The translations under genes and the position numbers were made by a program. This document shows, piece after piece, positions 1 through 8,346 of a DNA stretch of 19,797 nt; within the stretch, counting starts at the first letter, position 1; each line of letters begins with the position of its first letter. The notes under the pieces are model-generated. The model was not told the origin of the DNA. It searched no databases and saw nothing but the letters and a program-made list of their open reading frames with translations. Origin of the DNA: WTJX01 sp045106295 (lineage in GTDB: Bacteria > Bacteroidota > Bacteroidia > Cytophagales > JAAEPT01); NCBI GenBank assembly GCA_045106295.1, contig JBGCEI010000168.1, positions 1 through 19,797 on the forward strand. Direction: 5' to 3'.

Positions 1-238
1 ATATAGTCTGGTAGTTCTGTTGAATACTTCTGCTAATAGTTTGGAAAGATTTTATAGTTGACTTTTCTACTTCATTATACCATTGAGCTAGCTTAGTAAA
101 AGCTACACCTTTGTCTTTTACCTTTTGATAGATGTGAGCTAATTTTCTAGCTAAGAGATATGCTTGTTTGAGTAAAGGGTATTTTTCAAATAGTATCTGT
201 GCTCTATGTATTTGTTTAGGAGTCCATTTATCTTGTGC
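1..238 (-). pseudogene. 5'-truncated ISL3-family (ISAon1-like) transposase, runs off window
   Basis: Reading the minus strand from 238 to 1 gives about 79 uninterrupted residues. They contain DKWTPKQIHRAQILFEKYP, followed by KLAQWYNEVEKS and IKSFQTISRSIQ. This order (W-x3-Q-x2-RA-x-LF-x2-YP, then LA-x-WYN-x-VE, then K-S-F-x-T-I) is the C-terminal half of ISL3/IS204-type DDE transposases, as recalled from the family. Family similarity begins only at about residue 2 of the fragment, directly after the tamL stop codon. The N-terminal half is therefore missing and its place is taken by tamL. It is most likely a dead remnant left by insertion or deletion next to tamL. The rest lies outside the window, so further decay or an intact IS end cannot be judged. 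The family call is good; the exact IS group is less certain. Confidence 0.75.
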
Positions 239-240
239 AA

Positions 241-2628
241 TTAAAAAGGATTCCCAATTCCCAAATTAAATACCGTTTGTCCTTTCGTTCCAAAAGGCAC
301 CCATCGGTCACCAGGCTTACGTGCCGGGTCTTTTATTTTGAGCCCTACATCAAATCGAACAATAAGAAAAGAGAAGTCAAGGCGTAATCCTGCACCAGAA
401 CCAATAGCAATATCATTAATGAAACTTCCCCAACCGAAAGCAGAGCCAGGTCTTGAATTATCTGTTTCGAAAGTCCAGATGTTACCAGCATCGATAAATA
501 AAGCACCATGTACGAAGCTAAATAGCCTTTTACGTAGCTCTAAATTCATTTCTAGTAATATTTCCCCAGGTTGTTCAAACTGGAAGTTGTTTTCAGCATT
601 TTCACTGTATGATCCAGGACCTAATCTTCTAGGAAACCAAGCTCTGTTACTGTTGCTACCACCGCTAAAGTAGAATTTCTCATAAGGAAGTGTACTCGAA
701 TTTCCAAGGGGGGAAGCTAAAGCCAATTCTATTCTACTTACTAATACACCCTGTTTTCCAACAGGTTCATAGTATCTAAAATCAGCGCCTATTCTAGCAA
801 ACTGAAAATAAGGTACCCCTAAAACAGAGTCTTTTTTAGTGTATGCATTCACACTGAAACCACCTGGTTCAATAAAAAGGTTGAAGTATTTTGAAGGTTT
901 AGCCGATCCGTGTATCTTTTTAGTATTCAAGGTGTAATCAAAGAAAATGCTTGAAACCAATGAAGGTTGAAAACTTTGAAATAGATTATTCCCATTTAGT
1001 CTTAAAGTCTCTAAGTAATCATTAAAAGCATCTGTCTTTTCAGTCGTGTTTACAAAACTTAGTTGCACGGGGTTTAAACTAAAGGACCTTTTTATATTTT
1101 TTGTCCAACTATAGCCAAACGTAAACTGGAAGTTTTTTCTATTATATTCTGGACGCACTATGTCGGAATAACCTAACGATAGCTGTGTTTTTGGAGAATA
1201 TTCACTAAAAATATTATTTCGTTTTAATGGAACAATTAAGCGAGGAAAGGTAAGGGAGGTATTTACTCCAAACTCTCTACTTCTTAAAACTATGTCTGGA
1301 TCCGATACACTAGACTGCCCTTGGAGCGCATAACGTGTGCTCACTTCAAATATTTCGAAACCCTTAAATACTTTACGGTCTTTTAATGACAAGTTCACAA
1401 ACGGACCCGGTAAGCCGTTTCCTTGGCTTACTCGCACACTGACTCCTGCTTCTGAAGCAAATTGATACTTTTGAAAAGGCTTTGCTGTAATATAAATATC
1501 TAATACGTTACCAAATGCAGTATCAAATTGAATGTCGATGTACCTAAAAATATCTAAGTCAGATAAACGCTGTTGAGTTTTTTTTATATTTTTTTGTCTA
1601 TAGAGACCTTCTGGACGTACAAAAATATAACTGTTTAAGAATTTTTTAGAGTATTTCGTTGAAGTATTAATGAATATAATTGATTTGTAATCTACTGTAT
1701 CACTTGTAGTTGCATCGTCTAAATCAATTTTTAGTACCACCTTTCCAATGCGGTACTTATTATGGTTTCTTTTCCTTTCAGGTGTCTCTACAATTGCTTT
1801 AATAGTGGCACTATCTATGGTGCTGTTTCCTGTGTCAATCTCAAAATAAACATACTGACGTTGAAACTCGAAATACCCATTGTTTTTTAACTCGGAGTAA
1901 ACACGCTCTCTTTCTTTACTGAGCTTTTCTTCTTTGTACCTTTCTCCAGCAGAAATTGTTTTCTTTCTATTGACTAGGCGTTCTATTCTTTTGTCGTGAG
2001 AGGTGTAAGCAAATGATTTAACGATTAATGGGTTATTCTCTTTTACGGTATAAGAGAGCTTGATTTTTTTCTTGCTTGTATCTTTTTGTACTTCTACTGT
2101 CGCATTCGGGAATCCGTGTATTTGAGCCGCTTTTTTAATTTGTGAAATAGAGGATATAGTTGCCTCGTTTCGGTAAATAACAGGTGCTTCACCTACTCGC
2201 ATTAATAAATTTCCTTTTCTAAGTTTTTTATCAAGTTTCCCTGTTTTGTGTTCTTTCTTTTCAGTTAGTCTGATATACTTTTTTGAACCTTCTAGGCCCC
2301 CCTCTAGTTTTTCATTAAAATACGTTTGTTTTTTGTATAGCTTATTTTCTGCTTTTTTAGGTCGATAGAATTTTTTGCCCGTATTGTATAGATAAACGTA
2401 ACCTTTAAGCCCTGGGAATAGAAAATCTTTGTTTACTTTTTGTTTCAAACTCCCTTCTATAGCCGCTACGGGGATCTTTTTTATACCTTTTATATGCTGT
2501 TTACTAAGCAGATATTCGTTTTCTTCTAAGTATCGAGTACTGGAGCATGACAGCAATACCATACTCAATACTATACTTAAGCAGTGTAGTAAAAAAAAAT
2601 TAGTTAATTTTGACAATATGCTAGTCAT
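241..2628 (-). CDS. tamL: TamL, BamA/TamA-family outer-membrane assembly lipoprotein
   Basis: A 795-residue Omp85-superfamily protein. The N-terminus is a lipoprotein signal peptide: a hydrophobic stretch ending in LLSC, with Cys28 as the predicted lipidated residue, followed by SSTRYLEENEYLL, a typical Bacteroidota TamL start. Residues from about 45 to 385 look like POTRA-type periplasmic repeats rich in Lys and Glu. The remainder is a beta-barrel with alternating aromatic strands and the NRAW motif at about residue 661, which stands in for the VRGF motif of BamA. The chain ends in a terminal Phe, as barrel proteins do. In this phylum TamL partners with TamB in a translocation and assembly module inserting outer-membrane proteins. 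Length and ends look intact. It is divergent from the methyltransferase with only 37 bases between start codons. No TamB is visible; a transposase remnant begins right after the stop. BamA itself is less likely because BamA is not a lipoprotein. Confidence 0.85.
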   Translation of the reverse strand: MTSILSKLTNFFLLHCLSIVLSMVLLSCSSTRYLEENEYLLSKQHIKGIKKIPVAAIEGSLKQKVNKDFLFPGLKGYVYLYNTGKKFYRPKKAENKLYKKQTYFNEKLEGGLEGSKKYIRLTEKKEHKTGKLDKKLRKGNLLMRVGEAPVIYRNEATISSISQIKKAAQIHGFPNATVEVQKDTSKKKIKLSYTVKENNPLIVKSFAYTSHDKRIERLVNRKKTISAGERYKEEKLSKERERVYSELKNNGYFEFQRQYVYFEIDTGNSTIDSATIKAIVETPERKRNHNKYRIGKVVLKIDLDDATTSDTVDYKSIIFINTSTKYSKKFLNSYIFVRPEGLYRQKNIKKTQQRLSDLDIFRYIDIQFDTAFGNVLDIYITAKPFQKYQFASEAGVSVRVSQGNGLPGPFVNLSLKDRKVFKGFEIFEVSTRYALQGQSSVSDPDIVLRSREFGVNTSLTFPRLIVPLKRNNIFSEYSPKTQLSLGYSDIVRPEYNRKNFQFTFGYSWTKNIKRSFSLNPVQLSFVNTTEKTDAFNDYLETLRLNGNNLFQSFQPSLVSSIFFDYTLNTKKIHGSAKPSKYFNLFIEPGGFSVNAYTKKDSVLGVPYFQFARIGADFRYYEPVGKQGVLVSRIELALASPLGNSSTLPYEKFYFSGGSNSNRAWFPRRLGPGSYSENAENNFQFEQPGEILLEMNLELRKRLFSFVHGALFIDAGNIWTFETDNSRPGSAFGWGSFINDIAIGSGAGLRLDFSFLIVRFDVGLKIKDPARKPGDRWVPFGTKGQTVFNLGIGNPF

Positions 2629-2648
2629 TCAGTCGTAAAAATTTAGAG

Positions 2649-2656
2649 TATCCTTG
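2649..2656 (+). promoter_or_regulatory. Candidate -7 promoter element for the methyltransferase
   Basis: TATCCTTG differs from the Bacteroidota consensus TAnnTTTG at one base. It ends 9 bases before the ATG at 2666. The TTG codon that would open the longest frame (2654) lies inside it, so translation more likely starts at 2666. No convincing -33 TTTG was found. Confidence 0.4.
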
Positions 2657-2665
2657 CACATTGTT

Positions 2666-3385
2666 ATGTTATCAAAACCTACGATAAAATTCATTAAATC
2701 TTTACAATTAAAAAAATATAGAAATGAGCACCGTCTATTTCTTGTGCAAGGTAGAAAAAACATACTAGAGGTTATACAATCTGACTTCCAAATTCATTCA
2801 TTATATGTTACAGAAGAGATAAAAGCTGAAATTAAGAATGAACAAGAAGCTACTGTTATTACTCAAAAGGAGTTAGAAACCATTTCTACCTTACAGTCTA
2901 ATAGTGCAGGTTTAGCAGTAGTATATCAAAAGGAGAGCCCCTTAATACCAGTAAAAAACGAATACATCATTGCCCTAGACGGTATTAATGATCCCGGGAA
3001 CCTAGGTACAATCATTAGAATAGCTGATTGGTACAATCTAAAACGAATTGTTTGTTCACTAGATACAGTGGATTGTTACAACCCCAAAGTAATTAATGCA
3101 AGCATGGGCTCTTTTACAAGGGTAGCTATTCAATACACAGACTTAATCCCTTTTTTAAATGAACAATCATGTCCTGTACTAGCGGCAGATATGCAAGGAG
3201 TTTCTGTGTATGACTACCATTTGCAAAAAGAAGGCATCATAGTAATGGGAAATGAGGCCAATGGGATTTCAGAAAATGTACATCAACTAGTATCTGAAAC
3301 GATCTCTATTCCTCGAAAAGGAGGGGCTGAATCATTGAACGTAGCTATTGCTACCGCTATTATCTGTGATAATCTGTTTCGGTAA
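2666..3385 (+). CDS. TrmH/SpoU-family RNA 2'-O-methyltransferase
   Basis: A 239-residue SPOUT-superfamily enzyme that transfers methyl groups from S-adenosylmethionine to ribose 2'-OH in rRNA or tRNA. Residues 1 to about 85 are the SpoU substrate-binding domain (KSLQLKKYRNEHRLFLVQGRK is partly diagnostic). The knotted catalytic domain follows. Motif 1 is NDPGNLGTIIR (residues 108-118, with the conserved Asn and Arg), motif 2 is VMGNEANGIS, and motif 3 is IPRKGGAESLNVAIA. The frame is open from a TTG at 2654, but that codon overlaps a -7-like box, so the ATG at 2666 is preferred. Family members usually run 240-270 residues, so the gene is complete. The exact target nucleotide cannot be read from the sequence. 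A small TonB-like frame follows after 11 bases and may be cotranscribed. Confidence 0.9.
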   Translation: MLSKPTIKFIKSLQLKKYRNEHRLFLVQGRKNILEVIQSDFQIHSLYVTEEIKAEIKNEQEATVITQKELETISTLQSNSAGLAVVYQKESPLIPVKNEYIIALDGINDPGNLGTIIRIADWYNLKRIVCSLDTVDCYNPKVINASMGSFTRVAIQYTDLIPFLNEQSCPVLAADMQGVSVYDYHLQKEGIIVMGNEANGISENVHQLVSETISIPRKGGAESLNVAIATAIICDNLFR

Positions 3386-3396
3386 GTATTTTACGA

Positions 3397-3642
3397 TTGA
3401 CGAAAAAAGCCAATTTGTCATTCCAAATTGTTGATAACCAAGATATAGTATATGTTAGCTTTATTGTATCATCCAAAGGAATACTTTCACACTTTGAAAT
3501 AGTAAAAGGATGTAGTGAAAGTGGGTTAATCGAACAAGAAGTAATACGTGTCCTAAGCAAAATGCCAACTTGGAAACCCGCATATTTAAAGAATAAACCT
3601 GTTAATTATTTGTTTAGAGTTCCTGTGAAAGTAAAACTCTAA
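3397..3642 (+). CDS. Stand-alone TonB C-terminal-like domain (short, possibly decayed)
   Basis: An 81-residue frame. IVYVSFIVSSKGILSHFEIVKG, then a helix containing EQEVIRVLSKMPTWKPA, then KPVNYLFRVPVKVKL, match the TonB_C fold in order: strand, strand, helix ending in MPxWKPA, and closing strands. In TonB this domain docks on the TonB box of outer-membrane transporters. Here there is no membrane anchor, no proline-rich linker, and no upstream F-x-N-x-x-YP helix. The only plausible start is a TTG at 3397; the first Met is deep in the domain. It may be a genuine minimal protein translated with the methyltransferase (11-base gap) or the surviving 3' end of a longer gene. The domain call is reasonably sure; that it is functional is not. 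Confidence 0.55.
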   Translation: MTKKANLSFQIVDNQDIVYVSFIVSSKGILSHFEIVKGCSESGLIEQEVIRVLSKMPTWKPAYLKNKPVNYLFRVPVKVKL

Positions 3643-3681
3643 AAGGTTGTTTAAAATATTTTATAATGGTCACATTATTTA

Positions 3682-3786
3682 AACCCGAAATATGCATTAG
3701 AGAGTCTATTCCGAATCTAACTATCTGCAAATCAGTCGCTTTGCTAGTTAACTTCTCATAACGAATTCTAATGCAAAATCCGAGTT
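3682..3786. repeat. 105-bp element bounded by imperfect 20-bp inverted repeats
   Basis: The left arm at 3682-3701 and the right arm at 3767-3786 pair at 16 of 20 positions. This includes a perfect 9-bp core (TGCATTAGA at 3693-3701 with TCTAATGCA at 3767-3775). The interior has no open frame. It sits in the 240-base gap between the 3' ends of the TonB-like gene and greB, which are convergent. It could be a MITE-like non-autonomous element or a large stem-loop acting as a bidirectional terminator. No target-site duplication was recognised. The rest of the gap holds nothing else identifiable. Confidence 0.5.
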
Positions 3787-3882
3787 AAAGTGTAGTCTTA
3801 GGGAAGTAGGACAACAGAATATTAAGATAAAGTTTATTAAAACTGTTTTAGCGGTGTGATATGCCAGATTATGGTATGGAAT

Positions 3883-4398
3883 TTACTTCTCATACTCAAT
3901 CTTCAGAATTTCCCATACAAACTCTCCGGCTTGAGTTTTAACAATTGCTTCTTCACCAACTGTTTTATTGAGTAGCCCTAGTGCAATAGGGGATTCCATT
4001 GAAATGTAGTCATTATTGCCAATGAGTTCTTCGTATCCAACAATACGTAGACGTCTTTCAAATCCTTTAGCCTCATTTTTAATTTCTACCCAAGCACCAA
4101 ACGAGACTTTTCCTTCTTGATTTGGGTGATAGGTAATTACTTTTAAGTCATCAATACATTTACTCAAATAACGAATACGATTATCAATTTCTCGAAGACG
4201 TTTTTTGTTGTAATGGTAATCTGCATTTTCTGATCGATCTCCCAAACTTGCAGCCCACGAAACCTTAGCGGTGACGTCTGGCCGATCAACTTTCCAAAGG
4301 CGTTCATGTTCATCCCTTAATTTTTGTAAGCCTTCGGCAGTAATCATCTGGGAGCGCTTGATTTTTGGTAGAGTTGATTCTGGGATTTTACGACGCAT
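3883..4398 (-). CDS. greB: Transcript cleavage factor GreB
   Basis: A 171-residue protein that rescues backtracked RNA polymerase by stimulating its intrinsic RNA cleavage. The N-terminal coiled coil carries the tip motif AASLGDRSENADY, with the two acidic residues Asp54 and Glu57 that coordinate the second catalytic Mg2+. The stretch YNKKRLREIDNRIRYL that follows is GreB-type. The C-terminal FKBP-like domain has FGAWVEI, IVGYEE, DYISMESPIALGLL and GE, which are also closer to GreB than GreA. It starts with ATG and has a basic 17-residue N-terminal tail before Met18. The gene is monocistronic and convergent with the upstream plus-strand genes. No promoter element was recognised in the 171 bases upstream. 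Confidence 0.9.
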   Translation of the reverse strand: MRRKIPESTLPKIKRSQMITAEGLQKLRDEHERLWKVDRPDVTAKVSWAASLGDRSENADYHYNKKRLREIDNRIRYLSKCIDDLKVITYHPNQEGKVSFGAWVEIKNEAKGFERRLRIVGYEELIGNNDYISMESPIALGLLNKTVGEEAIVKTQAGEFVWEILKIEYEK

Positions 4399-4569
4399 AC
4401 TTGTCTTAATTTGAAAACTTATCGCAAGATAATATAATGATGGATAGTTTATTTATAGAGAACAACAATTTATATATTAGATGAGCATTTCGCCCAACAA
4501 ATGGACATGTGTATTAATGTTATATAATTTATATTATGTTAAGTAGGTTTTCAAAACAGTAGGATTTCT

Positions 4570-5619
4570 CTAATAAGAACCTCCTCCTCCTGTCGCTTTT
4601 ATCTGTTGTACTCCTGCACAAATCGTTTGCCATTGCAAAAGCATTTGATCTTTGTATGGCATAGGAATTACGCCTAGCTTCTTAGCTTCTGTTTCAATCA
4701 CTGTTGGATCAGCATCATTGGCTAGTTGAACTTTCCATTCATCAAATTGAGTACTCCATTGTGTGAGTTCTGGATTTGGCCACTGTAGCGCACTCACAGT
4801 CTTTGGAATAATAAATAGCGGCATTTCAGTCACCATAGTCAGTGTATTGCCGCTAAACGATCTGACACACTCCATAGAGCTTGCATGGAAGTAACTAGCC
4901 GTCTGTAAGTCGTCACGATCCAAGAAATGCTTTTTCATGGACTTACCGTCAGGTCTAGAGCAGAATCCTCTGTTAATGCGTACAAATCCCTTCTCTCCTT
5001 TTCTATTGACATCATGTAGCGTATCATAACCTAAGTCTTTGCATCGGTCTACACACAATCGTTGGAGTAAAGTAGATTTACGCATCCAGGACAGGTCAAA
5101 CAAAAACCAAGGTCCGTAAGATTTTGCCATACCGTGTAATGACACATGTAAATGGTACGGAAAACCTACTTTACGCCAAAATTCATATATAATATCGTTT
5201 TCAGGACGTTTAGGTGGTAAACTAGGATATGAAGGAAAACCAAATTCAATATCGTCCTCTGGCAATTCACGCACAGCATACTGCAGGTAATCAGTTAAAT
5301 TAGCGCTTTCAGCAGACTCATCCTGCCATTTCTCATTGATTTTTTCACCATCTGGATTCGCATGAGGAATGATAGTCCACTTAAAATGATGTAACAAAAA
5401 ATGAGTATCGGTTTGATCATCTAAAAAGTTAACGAGTTTACGTAGTAACCAAGGACCTACTGGTTCGTCAGCATGGCACCCTCCTACTAAACTAATGTGT
5501 AATGATCCTTTTCCAAAAATATACCCATATATTGGTAACCCTCCTTTAGACAAACCAATTGATTCATTTTCTAAAACTGTGGTTGGATACTCAAGGATAT
5601 CGTGGATGTATTTAAACAA
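4570..5619 (-). CDS. M14-family zinc carboxypeptidase, non-ATG start
   Basis: A 349-residue cytoplasmic-type metallopeptidase (no signal peptide). Zinc ligands are seen as HADE (His49 and Glu52) and a later His162 in SLHGMAKSYGPW. The catalytic Glu is Glu265 in VTEMP. The HANPDG motif (86-91) is also typical of M14. Family members hydrolyse C-terminal amino acids or amide/isopeptide bonds; the substrate here is unknown. The frame has no Met before residue 164, yet similarity to the family begins at once, so initiation must be at the TTG (5619-5617) or at another non-ATG codon before the stop at 5643-5641. A start-codon mutation is possible. The reading frame is otherwise intact. Its stop lies 171 bases from the greB start. 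Confidence 0.8.
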   Translation of the reverse strand: MFKYIHDILEYPTTVLENESIGLSKGGLPIYGYIFGKGSLHISLVGGCHADEPVGPWLLRKLVNFLDDQTDTHFLLHHFKWTIIPHANPDGEKINEKWQDESAESANLTDYLQYAVRELPEDDIEFGFPSYPSLPPKRPENDIIYEFWRKVGFPYHLHVSLHGMAKSYGPWFLFDLSWMRKSTLLQRLCVDRCKDLGYDTLHDVNRKGEKGFVRINRGFCSRPDGKSMKKHFLDRDDLQTASYFHASSMECVRSFSGNTLTMVTEMPLFIIPKTVSALQWPNPELTQWSTQFDEWKVQLANDADPTVIETEAKKLGVIPMPYKDQMLLQWQTICAGVQQIKATGGGGSY

Positions 5620-5680
5620 AAGGAAATAACAAATTTTAAATTACAAAGAAAAACAAAATTGTGCATGTAGAACCGCAGGT

Positions 5681-5737
5681 GAAGCAATCTAAAGCTTATA
5701 AATCGCCTAGATTACTTCGGGAAAACCCTCGTAATGA
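5681..5737. repeat. REP-like palindrome (GTCATTACGAG...AATCT type)
   Basis: Two nested pairings are visible. GAAGCAATCT at 5681-5690 pairs with AGATTACTTC at 5709-5718 with one mismatch. ATTAC...GGG-AAAA-CCC...GTAAT folds as a hairpin at 5711-5735. In reverse orientation the element begins GTCATTACGAGGG, which resembles an intergenic repeat I recall from flavobacterial genomes. It lies in the 318-base stretch 5620-5937, which contains no convincing gene: its open frame (5661-5915) is low in complexity and reads through the repeats. Confidence 0.6.
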
Positions 5738-5781
5738 CACGCACTTTTTAATAAATAACAAGCACCAAATATCAAACCATC

Positions 5782-5797
5782 TGCCTGCCGTCAGGCA
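5782..5797. repeat. Short palindrome TGCCTG-CCGT-CAGGCA
   Basis: A perfect 6-bp GC-rich stem (5782-5787 with 5792-5797) and 4-base loop in a very AT-rich surrounding. The core resembles a second short dispersed palindrome family recalled from Bacteroidota intergenic DNA. It lies 44 bases from the REP-like element, between the 5' side of the M14 gene and the 3' side of topA, so it could also help end topA transcription. Confidence 0.55.
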
Positions 5798-5937
5798 CTG
5801 CAAAAAAAACGTTAGGAACCACAAAAATTCACAAAAAAAAACGAATAACAGTGTTTGTAATTTGGGTTTTGCGTTTTGTAATTTTAAAACCTATAACCTA
5901 TTAACAATCAGTTAATAGAATCACTTCGTTGAAGAGG

Positions 5938-8274
5938 TTACTTTTTCTTCTTAGTTCCTCCTCTTGGCTTCTTATCTGGTGTTTTTTCAGCCAAGTCTAA
6001 GCATTCTTCTAATGTCAAATCTAAAGGCTCTTTATCCTTAGGAATCTTTACATTCTTCTTACCTGCCTTGATATATGGACCCCAACGTCCATTTAGGATC
6101 TGAATATCAGGATTCTCTTCAAATCCTTTAATAAATTTCTCAGCATCAGACTTTCGTTTGGCTTCTATTAGCTCTATAGCTCGATCTAATAAGATTTCGT
6201 ATGGGCTTTCTTCTTTTGGAATAGACACAAACTTACTGTCGTGACGAATATACGGTCCAAAACGACCAATGGCTGCTACTACTTTCTTCTCTTCGTAAAG
6301 ACCTAAATCTCTTGGTAGCTTAAATAGCTCTAAAGACTCTTCTAAAGTAATTGTTTCTAGGTGTTGCCCTTTTAATAAACTGGCAAACTGAGGCTTTTCA
6401 TCTTCTGCTAATTCCTCATCAATTCCTATCTGAGCTAAGGGTCCAAATTTCCCTAAACGAACACGGATAGTCCTTCCAGTTTTAGGGTCTTTTCCTAAAT
6501 CACGAGACGTATCAATGTCTACACGGTCTATTGATTCTGCTTCCTCTACTTTCTTATGAAAACCTCCATAAAAAGCAGAAATCATATCTCTCCACTCCTT
6601 TCCACCTTCTGCAATGTCGTCAAACTCCTGCTCCATATTAGCGGTAAATGAGTAATCAGTTACCTTAGGAAAGTTATCAATCAAGAAATCATTCACGATA
6701 CGAGCCATGTCAGAAGGAAATAACTTTCCTTTCTCCGCTCCTGTCATCTCCGTTTTCTCTATTTTTTCTAGCTTCCCTTCTTCTAAAACAAGTTGAGCAT
6801 AAGCTCTTTCTTTTCCGTCCGTATATTCTTTTAACACATACTCTCTCTTCTGAACCGTAGAGATAGTAGGGGCATAAGTAGAAGGTCTACCGATTCCCAT
6901 TTCTTCTAACTGCTTTACGAGAGTAGCTTCTGAATAGCGAGGCTTTGATCTTGAAAAGCGTTCTGTTCCAGTCAGTTGTTTTGGCTCTAATACCTGCCCT
7001 ATTGTTAATGGAGGGAGCATTCCTTTACTGTCTTCGTCCTCATCAGCGTCTTCATCCTTAGATTCCATGTATACTTTCAAGAAGCCATCAAATGTAATAA
7101 CCTCTCCAGATGCTTGAAACAACTCTTCAGTAGTAGAAATGCCTATTTTAGCTGTTGTTTTCTCTAGTTTGGCATTCGCCATCTGCGAAGCGATAGCACG
7201 CTTCCAGATCAATTCATACAAACGCTCTTCATTTCGTTCGCTCGACTTGATAGTATGTGCCGCAAAGTTGGTTGGCCTAATGGCCTCGTGAGCTTCTTGA
7301 GCAGAAGCACTCTTGCTTTTATAAACTCGTGTTTCCACGTGGTCTGCACCATAAGCACTTGTAATCTCTTTTACCGCACCTTCAACCGCCGTAGTCGATA
7401 GATTCACTGAATCTGTTCTCATATACGTAATATGACCCGCTTCGTACAGTCGTTGTGCAATAGTCATTGTCTGAGCCACTGAAAAACCTAGTTTTCTACT
7501 CGCCTCTTGTTGCAAAGTAGAGGTTGTAAACGGTGCTGTAGGTTTTCTCGTTAATGGTTTGCTTACCAAATCATCTATTGAGAAAGTAGCATCCTTACAT
7601 TTTTCTAAAAAAGCTAAAGCATCTTCTTCTGTTTTGAATTTCTTATTCAACTCGGCTTGAAGCTCTTTTCCTTTATCTAATAAGAAAATAGCATTCACTT
7701 TATAAGAAGAAACAGGTGTAAACGCCTCAATTTCACGTTCACGCTCTACCACCAAACGTACTGCTACAGACTGTACTCGACCTGCTGATAAACCTCTTTT
7801 AATCTTTTTCCATAAGATAGGAGATAACTCAAAACCTACTAAACGGTCTAAGACCCTCCTAGCCTGCTGTGCATTCACTAAATCTACATCAATTGATCTA
7901 GGTGTTTCAATAGCTTTTTCTATGGCTGGTTTGGTAATCTCTCTGAATACAATTCGTTTGGTATCTTTCTTATGAAGGTCTAATGCCTCCATTAAGTGCC
8001 ATGAGATGGCTTCTCCTTCACGGTCATCATCACTCGCTAGCCATACCGTTTCTACACCTTTAACTAACTTTTTGAGTTCTTTAATAACTTGTTTCTTATC
8101 GTCGGATATGACGTAAGTAGGTTCAAAGCCATTCTCAACGTCAATGGCATCGTTTCCTTTCTGTAAATCACGTACGTGACCATAACTAGACTTTACAATA
8201 AAGTCTTTTCCCAGGTAACCTTCTATTGTTTTTGCCTTAGCGGGCGACTCGACTATTACTAAATTCTTTGACAT
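5938..8274 (-). CDS. topA: DNA topoisomerase I (type IA)
   Basis: A 778-residue enzyme that relaxes negative supercoils by single-strand passage. The N-terminal Toprim domain shows VIVESPAKAKTIEGYLG with Glu9, and the metal-binding SDDDREGEAISWHL (residues 81-94). The central gyrase-like fold carries the active-site Tyr284 in HITYMRTDSVNLS. PKLKL-type zinc fingers are absent: the C-terminus instead has repeated glycine/aromatic modules (GKFGPL, GRFGPYIRHD, GRWGPYIKAGKK), as in Bacteroidota topoisomerases, and ends in a lysine-rich tail (TPDKKPRGGTKKKK) suited to DNA binding. A short acidic insertion (SKDEDADEDEDSKG, around residue 400) precedes MLPPL. ATG start, full length. It is on the same strand as clpX and clpP but separated from clpX by a stem-loop. 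Confidence 0.97.
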   Translation of the reverse strand: MSKNLVIVESPAKAKTIEGYLGKDFIVKSSYGHVRDLQKGNDAIDVENGFEPTYVISDDKKQVIKELKKLVKGVETVWLASDDDREGEAISWHLMEALDLHKKDTKRIVFREITKPAIEKAIETPRSIDVDLVNAQQARRVLDRLVGFELSPILWKKIKRGLSAGRVQSVAVRLVVEREREIEAFTPVSSYKVNAIFLLDKGKELQAELNKKFKTEEDALAFLEKCKDATFSIDDLVSKPLTRKPTAPFTTSTLQQEASRKLGFSVAQTMTIAQRLYEAGHITYMRTDSVNLSTTAVEGAVKEITSAYGADHVETRVYKSKSASAQEAHEAIRPTNFAAHTIKSSERNEERLYELIWKRAIASQMANAKLEKTTAKIGISTTEELFQASGEVITFDGFLKVYMESKDEDADEDEDSKGMLPPLTIGQVLEPKQLTGTERFSRSKPRYSEATLVKQLEEMGIGRPSTYAPTISTVQKREYVLKEYTDGKERAYAQLVLEEGKLEKIEKTEMTGAEKGKLFPSDMARIVNDFLIDNFPKVTDYSFTANMEQEFDDIAEGGKEWRDMISAFYGGFHKKVEEAESIDRVDIDTSRDLGKDPKTGRTIRVRLGKFGPLAQIGIDEELAEDEKPQFASLLKGQHLETITLEESLELFKLPRDLGLYEEKKVVAAIGRFGPYIRHDSKFVSIPKEESPYEILLDRAIELIEAKRKSDAEKFIKGFEENPDIQILNGRWGPYIKAGKKNVKIPKDKEPLDLTLEECLDLAEKTPDKKPRGGTKKKK

Positions 8275-8346
8275 ATTAGTGCAATACTATCGGTACAAAC
8301 CCTAAAAAACAACTTATTACGTACAAAAACGCAGTTTTCATATTAA

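Noticed and set aside
338..673. A 111-codon plus-strand open frame inside tamL
   Set aside because: It is antisense to the strongly supported tamL barrel region; its proline and serine richness is what the reverse frame of this coding sequence would give.
4410..4555. TTTGAAAAC (4410-4418) and GTTTTCAAA (4547-4555), complementary 9-mers flanking the greB-M14 gap
   Set aside because: Arms are AT-rich, 128 bases apart and short; chance pairing is likely and no element is evident between them.
5661..5915. An 84-codon plus-strand open frame between the M14 gene and topA
   Set aside because: It reads through two palindromic repeats and A-rich tracts, has low-complexity composition, and shows no domain.
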